This document shows positions 5,301-5,912 of a stretch of DNA of 5,912 nucleotides, piece after piece. Source of the stretch: an uncultured Pseudomonadota bacterium (lineage in GTDB: Bacteria; Pseudomonadota; Gammaproteobacteria; Burkholderiales; Thiobacillaceae). The notes beneath the pieces were generated by a model, which worked only from the letters and a program-made list of their open reading frames with translations, had not been told where the DNA came from and made no database searches. The stretch spans positions 1 to 5,912 of the forward strand of contig CAIXFP010000024.1 of the NCBI GenBank assembly GCA_903918705.1. Reading direction: 5' to 3'. The stretch's first letter is position 1; each line of letters opens with the position of its first letter. A program made the translations under genes and the position numbers.

Positions 5301-5912
5301 ATGTCCAACGCGAATACCGTGTATTTCAAATACCTGCCCATGTCGACGCGGGTTCTCTTCAGCATGGTGCTGCTGGTCTTCGGCCTTGCCTACTGCATGG
5401 CCATGATCCAGGTATGGGTGACCCCACGTCGGCCTGGACGGCAAGGACTACCTCACGGCCAAAGACCTGATGATTTCCTATAGCGGCAACAAGGAAGGCA
5501 CCAAGCTGGAAACCGCCCTCAAGGGTCCGATGGCGGCTATGCTGGACGACGAAAACAAGAAGGTGATCTTCACGTGGCTGCACAAAGGCGCCCCGAAGGA
5601 AGACTTCGACAAGATCATCAACCCCATCATTCAGGATCATTGCGTGGTCTGCCACAACAAAACCGCCAACCCCAATCTGCCTGACTACACGGCTTGGGAA
5701 GGAGTCCAGAAGGTCGCTGCGGCGGACACGGGCATGACCGTGCCGACCCTGGTGCGCGTCTCCCACATCCACCTGTTCTCCATCACCTTCATCTTCTTCA
5801 TCGTCGGCTACATCTTCACCCACGCCTATATGCGTCCCATGTGGTTCAAGTGCGTGGTCATCGCGACTCCCTTCCTGTCCCTGATCACCGACGTCGGCTC
5901 CTGGTATCTGAC
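5301..5912 (+). pseudogene. Membrane-anchored single-haem c-type cytochrome-like protein, frameshifted, cut by window end
   Basis: The frame from ATG 5301 begins MSNANTVYFKYLPMSTRVLF with a membrane helix at residues about 17-40, then hits a run of four C (5422-5425). As read it ends soon after as a 60-residue peptide. With three C the reading passes into another frame (THVGLDGKDYLTAKD) that is open for 161 codons to the window edge. In the corrected protein a soluble, presumably periplasmic domain (about 42-150) carries one c-haem site, CVVCH (C114, C117, H118), in IIQDHCVVCHNK. Two more helices follow at about 158-176 (HLFSITFIFFIVGYIFTHAY) and from about 184 to the window edge. Histidines at 155, 157 and 174 near the helices could be further ligands. 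I do not recognise a named family. A role in membrane electron transfer is inferred from the haem motif. Sequence after the frameshift looks fully conserved, so a recent mutation or a sequencing error is likely. Marked pseudogene only because the reading frame is broken. Confidence 0.75.

Noticed and set aside
1..5912. CRISPR array, tRNA, rRNA, or phage attachment site
   Set aside because: No regularly spaced repeats, no cloverleaf or rRNA-like sequence, and no integrase or duplicated tRNA end were seen.

Overview
The window looks like a chromosomal segment of a GC-rich proteobacterium, most likely a betaproteobacterium. That rests on the GC-rich coding style and on the wrbA / HugZ-family / DUF2069 gene cluster, which I associate with that class. 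Genus cannot be read from the sequence.

Layout. Positions 1-1729 are a graveyard of mobile-element genes. A short C-terminally cut fragment resembling a DruA (DUF4338) protein runs directly into the C-terminal half of an IS4/IS1634-type transposase, which carries a frameshift in a run of seven G. At about 540 that remnant butts against a tail-less IS701-type transposase pointing the other way (minus strand), itself broken by a second frameshift. None of these can make a full-length protein as read. Positions 1730-1908 are AT-richer non-coding DNA with an imperfect inverted repeat that may be an old element end, and a pair of nested hairpins after metY.

The rest is housekeeping sequence. metY (minus strand, 1909-3183) encodes an intact O-acetylhomoserine sulfhydrylase with a clear ribosome binding site. 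A 353-base divergent intergenic region follows, holding several hairpins and a repeat-like module. Then comes a tightly packed plus-strand operon of wrbA (quinone reductase), a HugZ-family putative haem or flavin protein, and a small DUF2069 membrane protein. The three genes are joined by ATGA start/stop overlaps, so they are probably co-transcribed and translationally coupled.

The last gene (5301 to beyond the window) is a membrane-anchored protein with one CXXCH c-haem site on its soluble loop. It is well conserved in appearance but interrupted by one extra C at 5422-5425. Three single-base frameshifts in under 6 kb, two in homopolymers, raise the possibility that some are sequencing errors. 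I see no convincing novel defence or metabolic system. The DruA-like piece is the nearest thing to a defence gene and is only a fragment.
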